A stretch of DNA of 37,734 bases from JAAYRQ01 sp035647235 (GCA_964514235.1 CAZEPV010000021.1:1-37734); one strand, 5' to 3'. Shown: positions 15,815 to 24,821, numbered from the stretch's first letter. Program-made: numbers and translations. The notes: generated from the letters alone by a model not told the origin.

Positions 15815-15927
15815 ATATAAGAACCTCCTTTAAATAGTAGTGAAAATTTGCTGTAAAAAATAGTAGATTATAATTAGTATAACAAATTAATCAGCCTTAT
15901 AGGTTGAATAATGTTAACTATATAGTG

Positions 15928-15956
15928 TTGTTGGGAATAAGACAATATAGTAGAAT
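15928..15956 (+). promoter_or_regulatory. Candidate sigma-A promoter of the LytTR regulator gene
   Basis: TTGTTG (15928-15933) and TAGAAT (15951-15956) have a 17-nt spacer and end 53 nt before the start codon. Confidence 0.5.
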
Positions 15957-16009
15957 AGGGTATAACCAATATTTATAGTATGTTGGGGTGAAGGGTAAGG
16001 GGAAGATAT

Positions 16010-16801
16010 ATGTCGATTAGGGTTTTAATTGTAGATGACAATGAACGTGAGAGAGTTGTTCTGCGCTATGTATTAGAACAGATTTCCGATGTTGATATCG
16101 TGGGGGAAGCTATTAGTGGCTTAGAAGCTCTGTTGATATGCCAGGAAAAAAAGGTGGATTTAGTTTTTTTGGATGTTAATATGCCAGAGATGGATGGCTT
16201 TGAAATCGCTGAAAAACTACTAGAACTAAAGGATAAACCACTATTTGCTTTTGTTACCTCCCACCGAGAATTTGCTTTTAAGGCTTATGATCTTGGTGCA
16301 CTAGATTATATAATTAAACCGATTGAAAAGGTAAGAATTGAAAAAACCATCAATAGGGTTAAATACCAGATGGCACATGAACAGGTAATCGATGAGAAGG
16401 TAAAAACCAAACTAAAAGAGCGCATAGACTTTATGCTAAAAAGATATAAGGATCATGAAAATTATAGCAACAAGTTGCCCATTAGAGCTAAAGGCAAAAT
16501 TATTTTACTTAACCAAGAGGACATCATATACTGTGAAAGCCAAGGTAAAAAGGTATTTATTGCTACCCTAGATGAAGGACATCTATGTAATTACACTTTA
16601 AATGAACTGGAAAAACGTTTGGACAGTATTGTATTTTTTAGGGCCCACCAGGCATTCATTGTTAATCTAAATTATATTAAAGAAATCGTTAATTTTGGCG
16701 AAGGTACTTATCTTTTAAACCTAACTTTCCATACTAAGAAGAATATTATACTTAGTCGTTCTAGGGCTAGACTTTTAAGACAGAAAATGGGGATTAAATA
16801 A
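16010..16801 (+). CDS. LytTR-family response regulator
   Basis: The 263-residue protein has a receiver domain (residues 1-125) with acidic pocket D9/D10, phospho-acceptor D55 (FLDVNMPEMDG), a Thr/Ser switch in FVTSHREF and Lys in IIKPIEK. A helical linker (125-155) leads to a C-terminal LytTR DNA-binding domain (about 160-262: IYCESQGKKVFIAT, FFRAHQAFIVNLNYIKEI, LSRSRARLLRQ). It is a transcription factor of the LytR/AlgR type that would be phosphorylated by a sensor kinase. No kinase gene is nearby, so it is an orphan here. The start is ATG 16010 with AAGGGGAAG upstream. The next genes, an AAA+/vWA pair, are on the same strand after about 400 nt and are a possible target. Confidence 0.92.
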   Translation: MSIRVLIVDDNERERVVLRYVLEQISDVDIVGEAISGLEALLICQEKKVDLVFLDVNMPEMDGFEIAEKLLELKDKPLFAFVTSHREFAFKAYDLGALDYIIKPIEKVRIEKTINRVKYQMAHEQVIDEKVKTKLKERIDFMLKRYKDHENYSNKLPIRAKGKIILLNQEDIIYCESQGKKVFIATLDEGHLCNYTLNELEKRLDSIVFFRAHQAFIVNLNYIKEIVNFGEGTYLLNLTFHTKKNIILSRSRARLLRQKMGIK

Positions 16802-17093
16802 GTATACACCAGAAAAGTGGCATCTTGGGCAATAAAAACGACCAACTATACCCATAGAAAATTATTATAGGGGGCATATAAAACCTGTATACGGCGATAA
16901 AAAAGGTTAAATTTATAGCTAATACCCTACTGCTCTATAAAACCTAGTTAATAGGTTGCAAAAATGCCAAGATAGTGCTATTTATCCACTTATGGCGACC
17001 AAGTAATGCAAGTATAGAGAAAAAAATCACAAGATAGATTATAGTAAAAGTATAGAAAAGAGCGTAAAATATTAAATAATAAAGGAGGTTATT
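16802..17093 (+). other. Long intergenic leader upstream of the AAA+/vWA pair
   Basis: About 290 AT-rich bases without a gene. A possible promoter is TTGCAA (16956-16961) with TATTTA (16979-16984) after 17 nt. AACCTA (16941-16946)/TAGGTT (16952-16957) is a small inverted repeat just upstream. No known riboswitch fold was recognised, but the leader is long and ends in a strong ribosome site for a short ORF. Confidence 0.4.
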
Positions 17094-17156
17094 TTGTTCG
17101 GTACAGATAAATTAGTAAATGGCATTGATTTTTCATGGGTTTCCAATGAGAGCTAG
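17094..17156 (+). CDS. Possible 20-residue leader peptide or small protein
   Basis: AAAGGAGG (17081-17088) lies 5 nt before a TTG at 17094 that opens 20 codons (MFGTDKLVNGIDFSWVSNES) ending at TAG 17154-17156. The ribosome site is stronger than that of the following AAA+ gene, 58 nt further on in another frame. It might be a leader peptide, a small protein, or the remnant of an older N-terminus. The peptide resembles nothing I know. Confidence 0.35.
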   Translation: MFGTDKLVNGIDFSWVSNES

Positions 17157-17214
17157 GTCTGGTTTGTTGGAAAGGGTGTTATAAAAAGGTATTAGGGACG
17201 GGAGTGTGATGCTC

Positions 17215-18426
17215 ATGATACCATTTTACAAACTTGAACGGTATGAAGGTAATGAAGACTTATTTGAGTTAGTTTTAATGTCTATAGTCTCAAGTTATGT
17301 TGGCGAACCTATGCATATACATGCCGAAGGGCTAAGGGGAACGGGTAAAACCACCATAATGAGGGCTGCAAAAGATATATTACCCCAGATAGAAAGGATT
17401 AAAGGATGTATTTATAATTGTGATCCTAATAATCCACATTGTCCTCATCATAGGGATTTATCTGCTGCCCAAGTGGCAGAAATCGGCACTGAGATAATTA
17501 CCATGCCATTTTTAGAAATTTCGCATTCGGCCAAGGTGGGTACCATTGCGGGGAGTATTGATTTAACTAAGTTAACCGATACTGATAATCCTGAAGCCCG
17601 TTTGTTGCCAGGAATCATTCCCCAGGCCCATCGCGGAATTATTTTTATCGATGAAATAAATAGGTTAGCAGATACTTCACCAGAAATTACGGATATTATG
17701 CTTGATGTTATGGGCAATAAACCGGGGCATATTCAAATTGAAGAGGCTGGTTTACCTGTAGTTGATATTCCAGTTAATGTGTCAGTTTGGGCAGCTTCGA
17801 ACCCAGACGAAGAACCAGGTGCCTTGGAGGAGATCAGGAGACAACTTTCAGACCGTTTTGATGTGGTCTGTTATATGGGAAGACCGGATTCGGTAGATGT
17901 CTTATCCCAGATTTTAAAAGAAAATTCCTACAGTTATAAACTGCAACGAGCCAAACAGAATGCTAATATCGAAGTAGATGATATAGGAAATGATAAGTAT
18001 AGGCAAGATATCTTAAAATGGGCTGGGGACTATCGGAAAGCAGAATTGCCCGACTTTTTAAGGAATTATATTGCTAGATTATATATTAAGCATAATTTAG
18101 AAAGTATTAGGGCTATTGAAGCTATGCAGCAGGGGGCGGTTCTGCATAGCATAATTAAGGGACGGGATAAGGTCCTAATTAATGATGTGACCCATATGAT
18201 TCGTTTAGTTCTTAAGCATCGGGTAGATGGGGATACATTAGTAAAAATGATTAACGATGTCGATGTGCAAGGTGTTAGGGATGGAATTCTGAGTTTTAAA
18301 TCAAGAAAAAATAAAAAGAAAGATGATACAGATTCTAGCTACTTTAAAACTGGTAGGCCTTTGAGGGATATGGCTAGGGGCGACTTAGTTAATACTGAAA
18401 AAACCTTAACTCCCCATGAACTTTAA
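17215..18426 (+). CDS. AAA+ ATPase, magnesium chelatase ChlI/MoxR-like
   Basis: From ATG 17215 (GGAG 10 nt upstream; ATG 17209 and GTG 17206 are alternatives) the protein is 403 residues. Walker A RGTGKTT is at 41-47 and Walker B IIFIDEIN near 141-148. The helix-2 insert and the sensor region WAASNPDEEPGALEEIRRQLSDRFD are typical of ChlI/BchI. Between Walker A and the next helix is a Cys/His cluster C65, C69, C76, H78, H79 that looks like a metal site. ChlI-type ATPases drive metal insertion or complex remodelling together with a vWA partner, which follows 17 nt downstream. No tetrapyrrole genes are present, so a chlorophyll role is excluded; the client is unknown. Confidence 0.85.
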   Translation: MIPFYKLERYEGNEDLFELVLMSIVSSYVGEPMHIHAEGLRGTGKTTIMRAAKDILPQIERIKGCIYNCDPNNPHCPHHRDLSAAQVAEIGTEIITMPFLEISHSAKVGTIAGSIDLTKLTDTDNPEARLLPGIIPQAHRGIIFIDEINRLADTSPEITDIMLDVMGNKPGHIQIEEAGLPVVDIPVNVSVWAASNPDEEPGALEEIRRQLSDRFDVVCYMGRPDSVDVLSQILKENSYSYKLQRAKQNANIEVDDIGNDKYRQDILKWAGDYRKAELPDFLRNYIARLYIKHNLESIRAIEAMQQGAVLHSIIKGRDKVLINDVTHMIRLVLKHRVDGDTLVKMINDVDVQGVRDGILSFKSRKNKKKDDTDSSYFKTGRPLRDMARGDLVNTEKTLTPHEL

Positions 18427-18443
18427 ACAAGGGGGGAGTTTAA

Positions 18444-20228
18444 ATGGTACTTGGAGAAAATACTAATATAGACAAAGCTGCTTCTGTTGGAAATTATTTG
18501 GCACTTTATCTAGGCCAAGACCAAGGTGTCAGATTAGGGGAAAGTGTGGTCGTTAGCCGTAAAGCTCATGCTAAAATGCCAGAGAAAAGAATAAAAGGGC
18601 AAATTAAAATTTTACAAAATCGTGATGCAGGTAAAACATATCTTGATTTTGTTGATATCGATCAAGTAGTTCATATTGATATATACCATAAGCCTGGAGA
18701 AATAGACCCCGTTCTGATTACCCAGGCTATTTTTTTTAATTTTGAACAATATTTTTTGGAAAGAGATCCCCTTTTAAAGTATGCTGAAGAAGAACGTTTT
18801 AAAATGATCTCGGAATATATGAATAAAATCTTTATAACTACTAATAGGGGCAAAGGTACTATGTATGACCTTTTCCAAAGTATAGTTAAACCAATAACTG
18901 AGGAAGATGAAGGTTTTGATCATGTCCATATTTTAGCACGCCTAAATCGGGAAGATTATTATTTAGTATATGTAATTGCAGAGGCGGTAGAAGAGGTAGT
19001 TCTAGGCTCTGAAGTTAAGCTTGCTAGGGTGCACAATTTATCCCATGGCAACCAAAAAGAAATAGAAGATAATTTTGCAGGTTATATAAAACTACCTTGG
19101 AAAAAACTTAAGGGGCAAAAAGCCAGAGCCTTACCCGATAAAGAAAATGTTAACCAGTTAATTTTAAAGTTAGCTGAAAAATTTGGTGGGGTAGATGAGA
19201 TAGAGGAATTTATGGAAAGCTATTCTACCAATATCTTTAAAAGGAAGGGGATAGATCAACAAAAGAAAAAATGGGGAGATGTAGAACATTATATAGAACA
19301 ATTGGAGGAACTCGGCTTATTAAAAAACACACCTTTTGGTACTATTATGACCAGAAGGGGCCTGGAATTAACCGACTATGTCATTAACCACAAGTGCGAG
19401 TTAGAGACGGAAATTCGTAAAAATATGCGCAAAATACCTGCTGGAGGCACGAGTAGATTTCGTAAAGTAGGGCAAATGGACCCTAAAACTACCTCTTCTA
19501 TTGAATTAATTAATCGTAATAAAACAATTAATGATCCTGACTCTACTTGGTCTGGGGAGTTGGCAGTTCCCGAAACGGTTGTGCAGGCGGTAAAAAATAG
19601 TTTCATGCGGGGGGATAAGCGTTTAAACATACAAAAGGAAGATTTGCACTTTTATAAAAAGAGAATTTATACCCCTATAGATATCTGTTTATTAATTGAT
19701 GCTTCTGGCAGTATGGCTGGAGATAAACGCCAAGCAGCCTGTTATTTAGCTGAACACCTATTATTGACTGGTAAAGAGAAGGTAGCAGTAATTACTTTCC
19801 AAGAAAGAAGTAGTCAGGTTGTAGTGCCCTTTACCCGTGATCATAGTTTATTGCGGAAAGGATTGGCTAGTATCAGTCCTGCGGGACTTACTCCTTTAGC
19901 TAGTGGTATAGTTACCGCGGTCAATTTAATTAGAGAAAATCGCGTCAGAAATCCACTTTTGGTCATGATTACTGATGGTGTACCAAATGCTCCTTTGTGG
20001 ACCCTAGATGCATCTAGTGATGCACTTGAAGCAGCCTCCTTTATTCCCGAAGCTAAGATTCATTTAGTCTGCATTGGGGTTGAATCTAATCGTATATTCT
20101 TAGAAAAACTTTCTAACCGCGCTAAAGGGGTATTATATTTAGTAGACGATTTGAATAAAGATAATCTAATAAATATAGTTAGACATGAAAAGAAATCCTT
20201 AATCAATCCAGAAATAAACATGGCTTAA
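18444..20228 (+). CDS. von Willebrand factor A domain protein, ChlD-like partner of the AAA+ ATPase
   Basis: The 594-residue protein has an N-terminal ~390 residues of unassigned, mostly charged helical sequence (about 1-385). A C-terminal vWA domain follows with a complete MIDAS: DASGSM at 419-424, the Thr in SPAGLTPLASG, and the Asp in MITDGVPN. The vWA half matches ChlD/BchD and CoxE-like partners of AAA+ ATPases, but the acidic-proline linker and inactive AAA domain of ChlD are replaced by the unassigned N-terminus. ATG 18444 follows AAGGGGGGAG. It is in an operon with the preceding ATPase. It probably recruits a client protein through metal-dependent binding. Confidence 0.82.
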   Translation: MVLGENTNIDKAASVGNYLALYLGQDQGVRLGESVVVSRKAHAKMPEKRIKGQIKILQNRDAGKTYLDFVDIDQVVHIDIYHKPGEIDPVLITQAIFFNFEQYFLERDPLLKYAEEERFKMISEYMNKIFITTNRGKGTMYDLFQSIVKPITEEDEGFDHVHILARLNREDYYLVYVIAEAVEEVVLGSEVKLARVHNLSHGNQKEIEDNFAGYIKLPWKKLKGQKARALPDKENVNQLILKLAEKFGGVDEIEEFMESYSTNIFKRKGIDQQKKKWGDVEHYIEQLEELGLLKNTPFGTIMTRRGLELTDYVINHKCELETEIRKNMRKIPAGGTSRFRKVGQMDPKTTSSIELINRNKTINDPDSTWSGELAVPETVVQAVKNSFMRGDKRLNIQKEDLHFYKKRIYTPIDICLLIDASGSMAGDKRQAACYLAEHLLLTGKEKVAVITFQERSSQVVVPFTRDHSLLRKGLASISPAGLTPLASGIVTAVNLIRENRVRNPLLVMITDGVPNAPLWTLDASSDALEAASFIPEAKIHLVCIGVESNRIFLEKLSNRAKGVLYLVDDLNKDNLINIVRHEKKSLINPEINMA

Positions 20229-20347
20229 ATGACAACTCTTTTTTAAAAAAAGTATTTGACCAAATTTATAAAGCTAGAGTAAAATTCACTTGAAACGACT
20301 TGAAAATTAGTGCGTAATTGCTATAATAACTCCTCCTTCATGTTGTA

Positions 20348-20370
20348 GAGCACCAGGCGGTGCTCTTTTT
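20348..20370 (+). terminator. Rho-independent terminator after the AAA+/vWA pair
   Basis: GAGCACC (20348-20354) and GGTGCTC (20359-20365) form a perfect 7-bp stem with a 4-nt loop and a five-T tail, about 120 nt after the vWA stop. Confidence 0.85.
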
Positions 20371-20476
20371 CTTGATTTAAAAGATATTTTTTGTGTGGAC
20401 AAGTTGATAAAAAATGGAATAATTGTGCTTTTCCTATAGTATCTATTAACTAATAGAAGAATAGGAGGGCTATTAA

Positions 20477-21091
20477 ATGGGAAAAAAGTTTATAAGTATG
20501 TTAGCTTTAGTCGTTTTAACGATTTGTCTTATTAGTGGGGGGTGTACGCCCTTTGAAAAAAATGAACTTAAATCTTGGAAGGACTTGCTAGAGATTAATC
20601 CTATTGAAGAAATTTCTGATGTGGATGATCTAGCAGGGGACCAGGAAAGCGAAAAAAATGAAGCTCATTATATGGCAATTGATAATACAGAAAAAATTAT
20701 GGTTGATTTATATTTTATTGGTGCAGACGGAAGTAAGTTAACTAAGGAAAGCCGCTACATTACCAAGCAGGAGGGATTAGCCAGGGGCACTATAGGAGAA
20801 CTAATTTCTGGACCGAGTAAAGGGGAAAATCTACTTGTATTTCCAGATAACACCGAACTTTTGGATATTAATATTAAGCCCGAAGGGAACTGCATAATAG
20901 ATTTTAGCGAACAACTAAGCAGTATTACTAATGAGCATCAGGAAAAATTGGTGGTTTACTCCATAGTCAATACTTTGGCCCAATTTGATTCGGTAAAGGA
21001 TGTCCAAATTCTAATAAACGGCAATAAAGTGGAAAAACTTGCGGGCTATGTGGACATTTCAAGGCCTTTAGAGCCAGATTATTCAATATGA
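20477..21091 (+). CDS. gerM: GerMN-domain lipoprotein
   Basis: The 204-residue protein has a lipoprotein signal peptide (MGKKFISMLALVVLTICLISGGC, lipobox ISGGC, Cys23). It carries one GerMN domain in the second half (VDLYFIGADGSKL, LARGTIGELISGPSKGENLLVFPDNTELLDINI, VVYSIVNTLAQFDSVKDVQILINGNKV). GerM proteins take part in spore envelope assembly and germination; Bacillus GerM has two GerMN domains, this one a single copy. AGGAGGG precedes ATG 20477. The gene neighbours murI and rph, as in Bacillus, supporting the assignment and suggesting a spore former. Confidence 0.85.
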   Translation: MGKKFISMLALVVLTICLISGGCTPFEKNELKSWKDLLEINPIEEISDVDDLAGDQESEKNEAHYMAIDNTEKIMVDLYFIGADGSKLTKESRYITKQEGLARGTIGELISGPSKGENLLVFPDNTELLDINIKPEGNCIIDFSEQLSSITNEHQEKLVVYSIVNTLAQFDSVKDVQILINGNKVEKLAGYVDISRPLEPDYSI

Positions 21092-21161
21092 TTTTTTAGC
21101 AATTTTTAATATTGGTTGGGTAAATACGATATTGATCTAGACCGATAAAACTTAATTAATT

Positions 21162-21272
21162 TCAGAAGTTTACTAGTAAAATTTGTGGGCTCTGATCTGT
21201 ATCTAGACAGATTAGGTGCAAATACTTCTCGATATCTTCAGCCCATGCTTTTTGTGCTTTCCTTTTTTTCAT
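21162..21272 (-). CDS. Possible 36-residue small ORF
   Basis: On the minus strand ATG 21272 opens 36 codons (starting MKKRKAQKAWAED) to a TGA at 21162, with AGGAAT about 8 nt upstream. The highly basic start and amphipathic middle look protein-like, but no family is recognised. It sits alone in the gerM-murI gap, antisense to both genes. It may be a gene remnant. Confidence 0.25.
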   Translation of the reverse strand: MKKRKAQKAWAEDIEKYLHLICLDTDQSPQILLVNF

Positions 21273-21381
21273 GTCTTATTCCTATTACTCTGCTTTTTTA
21301 TTTAACATTTGCCAGATTTTCTGGTAATATCGTAAAGAATATAATAGATAATTAGCAAACTTGGCTAAAAGGGGTGTTGAT

Positions 21382-22185
21382 GTGGGAAAACATAATCCTA
21401 TTGGGATATTTGATTCTGGTATAGGTGGACTAACTGTTGTACAATCGCTTATAGAGGGGCTTTACCACGAAGATTTCATATATTTCGGTGATACGGCCCA
21501 TGTTCCATACGGTAATAAAAGTGCAGAAGACTTATTTACTTATGCTTATAATATAATTAACTTCCTAATAAAAAATCAGGTCAAGGCAGTAGTAGTAGCG
21601 TGTGGCACTCATTCTTCGGTTACTTTACCTAAAATAAGTCAAGAATATGATTTGCCCATCTTAGGCGTAGTTGAACCAGGTGCCCAGGTAGCTGCTAATT
21701 CTTCACAGAATAAGAGGATAGGGCTCTTGGCTACCCAGGCTACAACAAATAGCCTAGCCTACACTAAAGCTATCAATACAATTGATGATAAATGCCAGGT
21801 TTTTGAGGTGGCTTGCCCCAAATTTGTCCCTTTAGTCGAGAAGGGGGATTTAAGCAGTGCAGTTGTCAAAGATGCGGTAGTGGAATATCTTAGACCTCTT
21901 TTGGAAGAAAGTGTTGATACTATAGTTTTAGGATGTACCCATTATCCCTTTTTAAATCAAGTAATCCAGGATTATGTAGGTGCAAATGTAAGGATTATTG
22001 ATCCCTCATTTGCTACGGTGGAAAGTCTAAAAAACTTATTAAGTAAACAAGGCTTATTAAATGATAGGCAGAATAATCCTAGTCGTGAATTCTATGTAAG
22101 CGGAAATGATGAATCCTTTTATAAAGTGGGAAACCTGCTTTTAGGAAACATAATCACAAAAGTAAGTAAGGTTAACTTAGATTGA
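21382..22185 (+). CDS. murI: Glutamate racemase
   Basis: The 267-residue enzyme interconverts L- and D-glutamate for peptidoglycan. N-terminal FDSGIGGLTV (10-19) and VPYGNK are typical, with catalytic cysteines C74 and C185 (LGCTHYP). The first catalytic motif reads VACGTHSS where most MurI proteins have ACNTA/S, so the usual Asn after Cys is Gly. I start at GTG 21382 because AAAAGGGG lies about 7 nt upstream; a longer frame opens at TTG 21361. The gene lies between gerM and a dehydratase-like gene, keeping part of the Bacillus racE-gerM-rph neighbourhood. Confidence 0.9.
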   Translation: MGKHNPIGIFDSGIGGLTVVQSLIEGLYHEDFIYFGDTAHVPYGNKSAEDLFTYAYNIINFLIKNQVKAVVVACGTHSSVTLPKISQEYDLPILGVVEPGAQVAANSSQNKRIGLLATQATTNSLAYTKAINTIDDKCQVFEVACPKFVPLVEKGDLSSAVVKDAVVEYLRPLLEESVDTIVLGCTHYPFLNQVIQDYVGANVRIIDPSFATVESLKNLLSKQGLLNDRQNNPSREFYVSGNDESFYKVGNLLLGNIITKVSKVNLD

Positions 22186-22196
22186 AGGTATGAAAA

Positions 22197-23174
22197 ATGT
22201 CGAAGATTGGATTTACTACTACTATTCCAGTAGAGGTAATTTTGGCGGCCAATAAGGTCCCTTTAGATCTTAATAATATTTTTGTTAATGCGGAAAATGC
22301 GGCTGCTATGGTAGAATTTGCGGAGGAGGAAGGTTACCCTCGTACTACTTGTGGTTGGATTAAGGGTCTTTATACCTCTGCGTTAAATTATAATTTAGAG
22401 GCTTTAATCGCGGTTATGGTAGGTGATTGTAGCAATACTCAAGCATTAATGGAGACCTTGCAGCTAAAAGGGGTCACAACTATACCCTTTGCTTATCCCT
22501 TTGATCGGGACAAGCAGATGTTAAAGGCCCATATCGATAAATTAATTAATTTTCTACAAGTTGATTTGGATAAAGTTGAGCAAGTTAGGTGTGAACTACA
22601 ACCGATTAGGGAACTTTTAAAAGAACTTGATATCATGACTTGGCGGGATAATTTGGTTTCGGGGGGAGAAAATCATTATTATTTAGTATCCTCTAGTGAT
22701 TTCAATAGTGATCCAATTCAATTTGAAATAGATGTGGCCAATTTTATTGCTGAGGCTAAGTTGAGAGAGCCCCTAACCGAAGAAGTAAGGTTAGCCTTTC
22801 TAGGAGTACCTCCTATTTTTACTAACCTATATGAGGTCTTGGAAAATATGGGGGCTAGGGTAGTATTTAACGAAATACAACGTCAATTTGCCATGCCCTT
22901 TGATACGGATAATATTTACGAGCAATATATAAAATATACTTACCCTTATGGAGTTTTCGCCCGCCTGGAAGACATCGAAAAAGAAATAAAGAAAAGGAAT
23001 ATTGATGGGGTAATTCATTATACCCAATCCTTTTGTTATCGTCAGATTGAAGATATAATAATTAGAGAGAGGCTTGATTTGCCTTTTATTACCTTGGAGG
23101 GAGACAAACCAGGTAAGGTTGATGCTAGGAGCCGTATGCGTTTAGAGGCTTTCATAAATATGATTAGGTTTTAG
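22197..23174 (+). CDS. 2-hydroxyacyl-CoA dehydratase D-subunit-like protein
   Basis: The 325-residue protein resembles the HgdB/FldC/BcrB superfamily. Three cysteines in conserved contexts could bind one [4Fe-4S] cluster: C52 (RTTCGWIKG), C78 (VGDCSN) and C280 (QSFCYRQIEDIIIRERLDLP, followed by the typical L.GD). It is shorter than canonical dehydratase subunits (about 380-430), and there is only one such subunit rather than two. The activator gene follows after 11 nt. Such stand-alone pairs include the double-cubane cluster proteins and other uncharacterised ATP-dependent reductases, so true dehydratase activity should not be assumed. ATG 22197 has a weak GAAGG. Confidence 0.75.
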   Translation: MSKIGFTTTIPVEVILAANKVPLDLNNIFVNAENAAAMVEFAEEEGYPRTTCGWIKGLYTSALNYNLEALIAVMVGDCSNTQALMETLQLKGVTTIPFAYPFDRDKQMLKAHIDKLINFLQVDLDKVEQVRCELQPIRELLKELDIMTWRDNLVSGGENHYYLVSSSDFNSDPIQFEIDVANFIAEAKLREPLTEEVRLAFLGVPPIFTNLYEVLENMGARVVFNEIQRQFAMPFDTDNIYEQYIKYTYPYGVFARLEDIEKEIKKRNIDGVIHYTQSFCYRQIEDIIIRERLDLPFITLEGDKPGKVDARSRMRLEAFINMIRF

Positions 23175-23185
23175 GTGATTTTATA

Positions 23186-23947
23186 GTGATTGGAATAGAT
23201 TTAGGTTCAAGGCATGTAAAAATGGTACAAATGGTTGATGGGGATATTATACAAAGTAAAATTTATGATACAATTCAATTTTATCGTAGCTACACCAAAA
23301 TAGAAGAAAAGGGCCTAAGGATTGAACCCGAAAAATTGGGTTTTACCGATGATAATATTGTGGCTACTGGCTATGGAAAAATTACGGTACAAGTTGAAAA
23401 TGCTATCCATATTCCTGAGATTCAAGCCCATGCCAAAGGTGCAGTTTTTCAAAGTGGCTTGAAGGATTTTACTCTGCTTGATATTGGTGGGCAAGACACC
23501 AAGGTGATAAAAATACGTAATCAAAAAGTGGTAGATTTTATGACTAACGATAGGTGTGCTGCTAGTTCAGGGAGATATATGGAAAACATGGCTAATGTAT
23601 TAAATATAACATTGGAAGAATTATCCCAGCATAGCGAAGAACCTGTCGAATTGAGCTCGACTTGCGCCATTTTTGGTGAAACTGAAATTATTGCTAAAAT
23701 TGTGGAAGGCTATGATACTAAGAGTCTAGCGGCTGGTATTAATTATACATTATTCAAAAGATTTGCTAGGCTCTTAAATAAAATGGCCAGTGAGGTAATA
23801 GTCTTGTCAGGGGGAGGCTCTAAAAACCAAGCCTTAAAAACTATAATTGCCCAGGAACGCAATGTAGAGGTAGTAAGCTTGGCTAACCCTCAATTAAATG
23901 GAGCCATAGGTTGTTGTCTGTACGGGCAGGAAAAGGTAGGGAGGTAG
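23186..23947 (+). CDS. ATP-dependent activator/reductase, HgdC/BadF-BcrA-like
   Basis: The 253-residue ASKHA-fold ATPase has phosphate-binding IGIDLGSRHVK (2-12), LLDIGGQDTKVIK (97-109) and adenosine-site VLSGGGSKN. C124 (NDRCAASSGRYMEN) and C160 (STCAIFGETE) are the two cysteines per monomer that bind the bridging [4Fe-4S] cluster of the dimer in HgdC. It would hydrolyse ATP to push a low-potential electron into the partner encoded just upstream. The start is GTG 23186 with AGGTGAT ahead. It is tightly packed with the fumarase alpha gene 4 nt downstream, suggesting one operon. Confidence 0.85.
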   Translation: MIGIDLGSRHVKMVQMVDGDIIQSKIYDTIQFYRSYTKIEEKGLRIEPEKLGFTDDNIVATGYGKITVQVENAIHIPEIQAHAKGAVFQSGLKDFTLLDIGGQDTKVIKIRNQKVVDFMTNDRCAASSGRYMENMANVLNITLEELSQHSEEPVELSSTCAIFGETEIIAKIVEGYDTKSLAAGINYTLFKRFARLLNKMASEVIVLSGGGSKNQALKTIIAQERNVEVVSLANPQLNGAIGCCLYGQEKVGR

Positions 23948-23951
23948 GTCT

Positions 23952-24794
23952 ATGCGGGTGATAGATGGCCAGGAAATTATGGATAAGCTAGCTACAGCTA
24001 TCATTACCGCTAATACACAATTACCCCCAGATGTTATGCGGGCAATAAGGGCTGCAATTGAAATAGAGACCTTACCCAGGGCTAAAAATATTCTACAAAT
24101 AATTCTGGAAAATGCCCATATAGCAGAAACTGAAAAGGTAGCATTATGTCAGGATACGGGAATGGTCGTTATAGATGTGGAAATAGGACAAGATGTCAAC
24201 ATTAGGGGAGGTAATCTGGAGGATATCCTTAATGAAGGAGTCAGAAGGGGATACAAAGCTGGATATTTGCGGAATTCAGTAGTAAATGATCCTATTTTAA
24301 GAATAAATACCTTGGATAACACACCCGCTATTATTCACTATAAAATAGTATCTGGTGATAAGGTGAAATTAACTTTATTTCCCAAAGGGGCGGGCAGCGA
24401 GAATGTAGGGCAGTTAAGCATGCTAAATCCTCTAGATGGTCTAGAGGGGGTTAAATCTTTTGTTTTAAAAACTGTCCGTGAGGCGGGTGCTAATCCATGT
24501 CCACCAATTATTGTGGGTGTAGGCATAGGTGGGAATATGGAAAAAGCTACTCTGTTAGCCAAGAGGGCTTTGCTAAGACCGCTTGATATTAGGAATAAGC
24601 TACCGTATTTAGCTGAATTTGAATTAGACTTGTTAAATGAGATTAATAACCTAGGCATAGGTCCCCAAGGCCTAGGGGGTAAAACTACTGCCTTAGGGGT
24701 CAACATAGAGGCTTTTGCTACTCATATAGCCAGCCTACCAGTAGCAGTCAATATTGGTTGTCATTCGACTAGAAGGATTGTAGTCGAATTTTGA
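23952..24794 (+). CDS. fumA: Class I fumarate hydratase, alpha subunit
   Basis: The 280-residue protein is the N-terminal (Fe-S) half of class I fumarase/L(+)-tartrate dehydratase. It carries the three cluster cysteines C66 (ALCQDTGM), C183 (ANPCPPIIVGVGIGG) and C270 (NIGCHSTRR). The enzyme reversibly hydrates fumarate to malate using an oxygen-labile [4Fe-4S] cluster. The beta subunit follows after 27 nt. Two-subunit fumarases are typical of strict anaerobes. Tartrate dehydratase is the main alternative and cannot be excluded from sequence alone. Confidence 0.88.
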   Translation: MRVIDGQEIMDKLATAIITANTQLPPDVMRAIRAAIEIETLPRAKNILQIILENAHIAETEKVALCQDTGMVVIDVEIGQDVNIRGGNLEDILNEGVRRGYKAGYLRNSVVNDPILRINTLDNTPAIIHYKIVSGDKVKLTLFPKGAGSENVGQLSMLNPLDGLEGVKSFVLKTVREAGANPCPPIIVGVGIGGNMEKATLLAKRALLRPLDIRNKLPYLAEFELDLLNEINNLGIGPQGLGGKTTALGVNIEAFATHIASLPVAVNIGCHSTRRIVVEF

Positions 24795-24821
24795 TTAGGA
24801 AATTATTTTAGGAGGGGAGCT

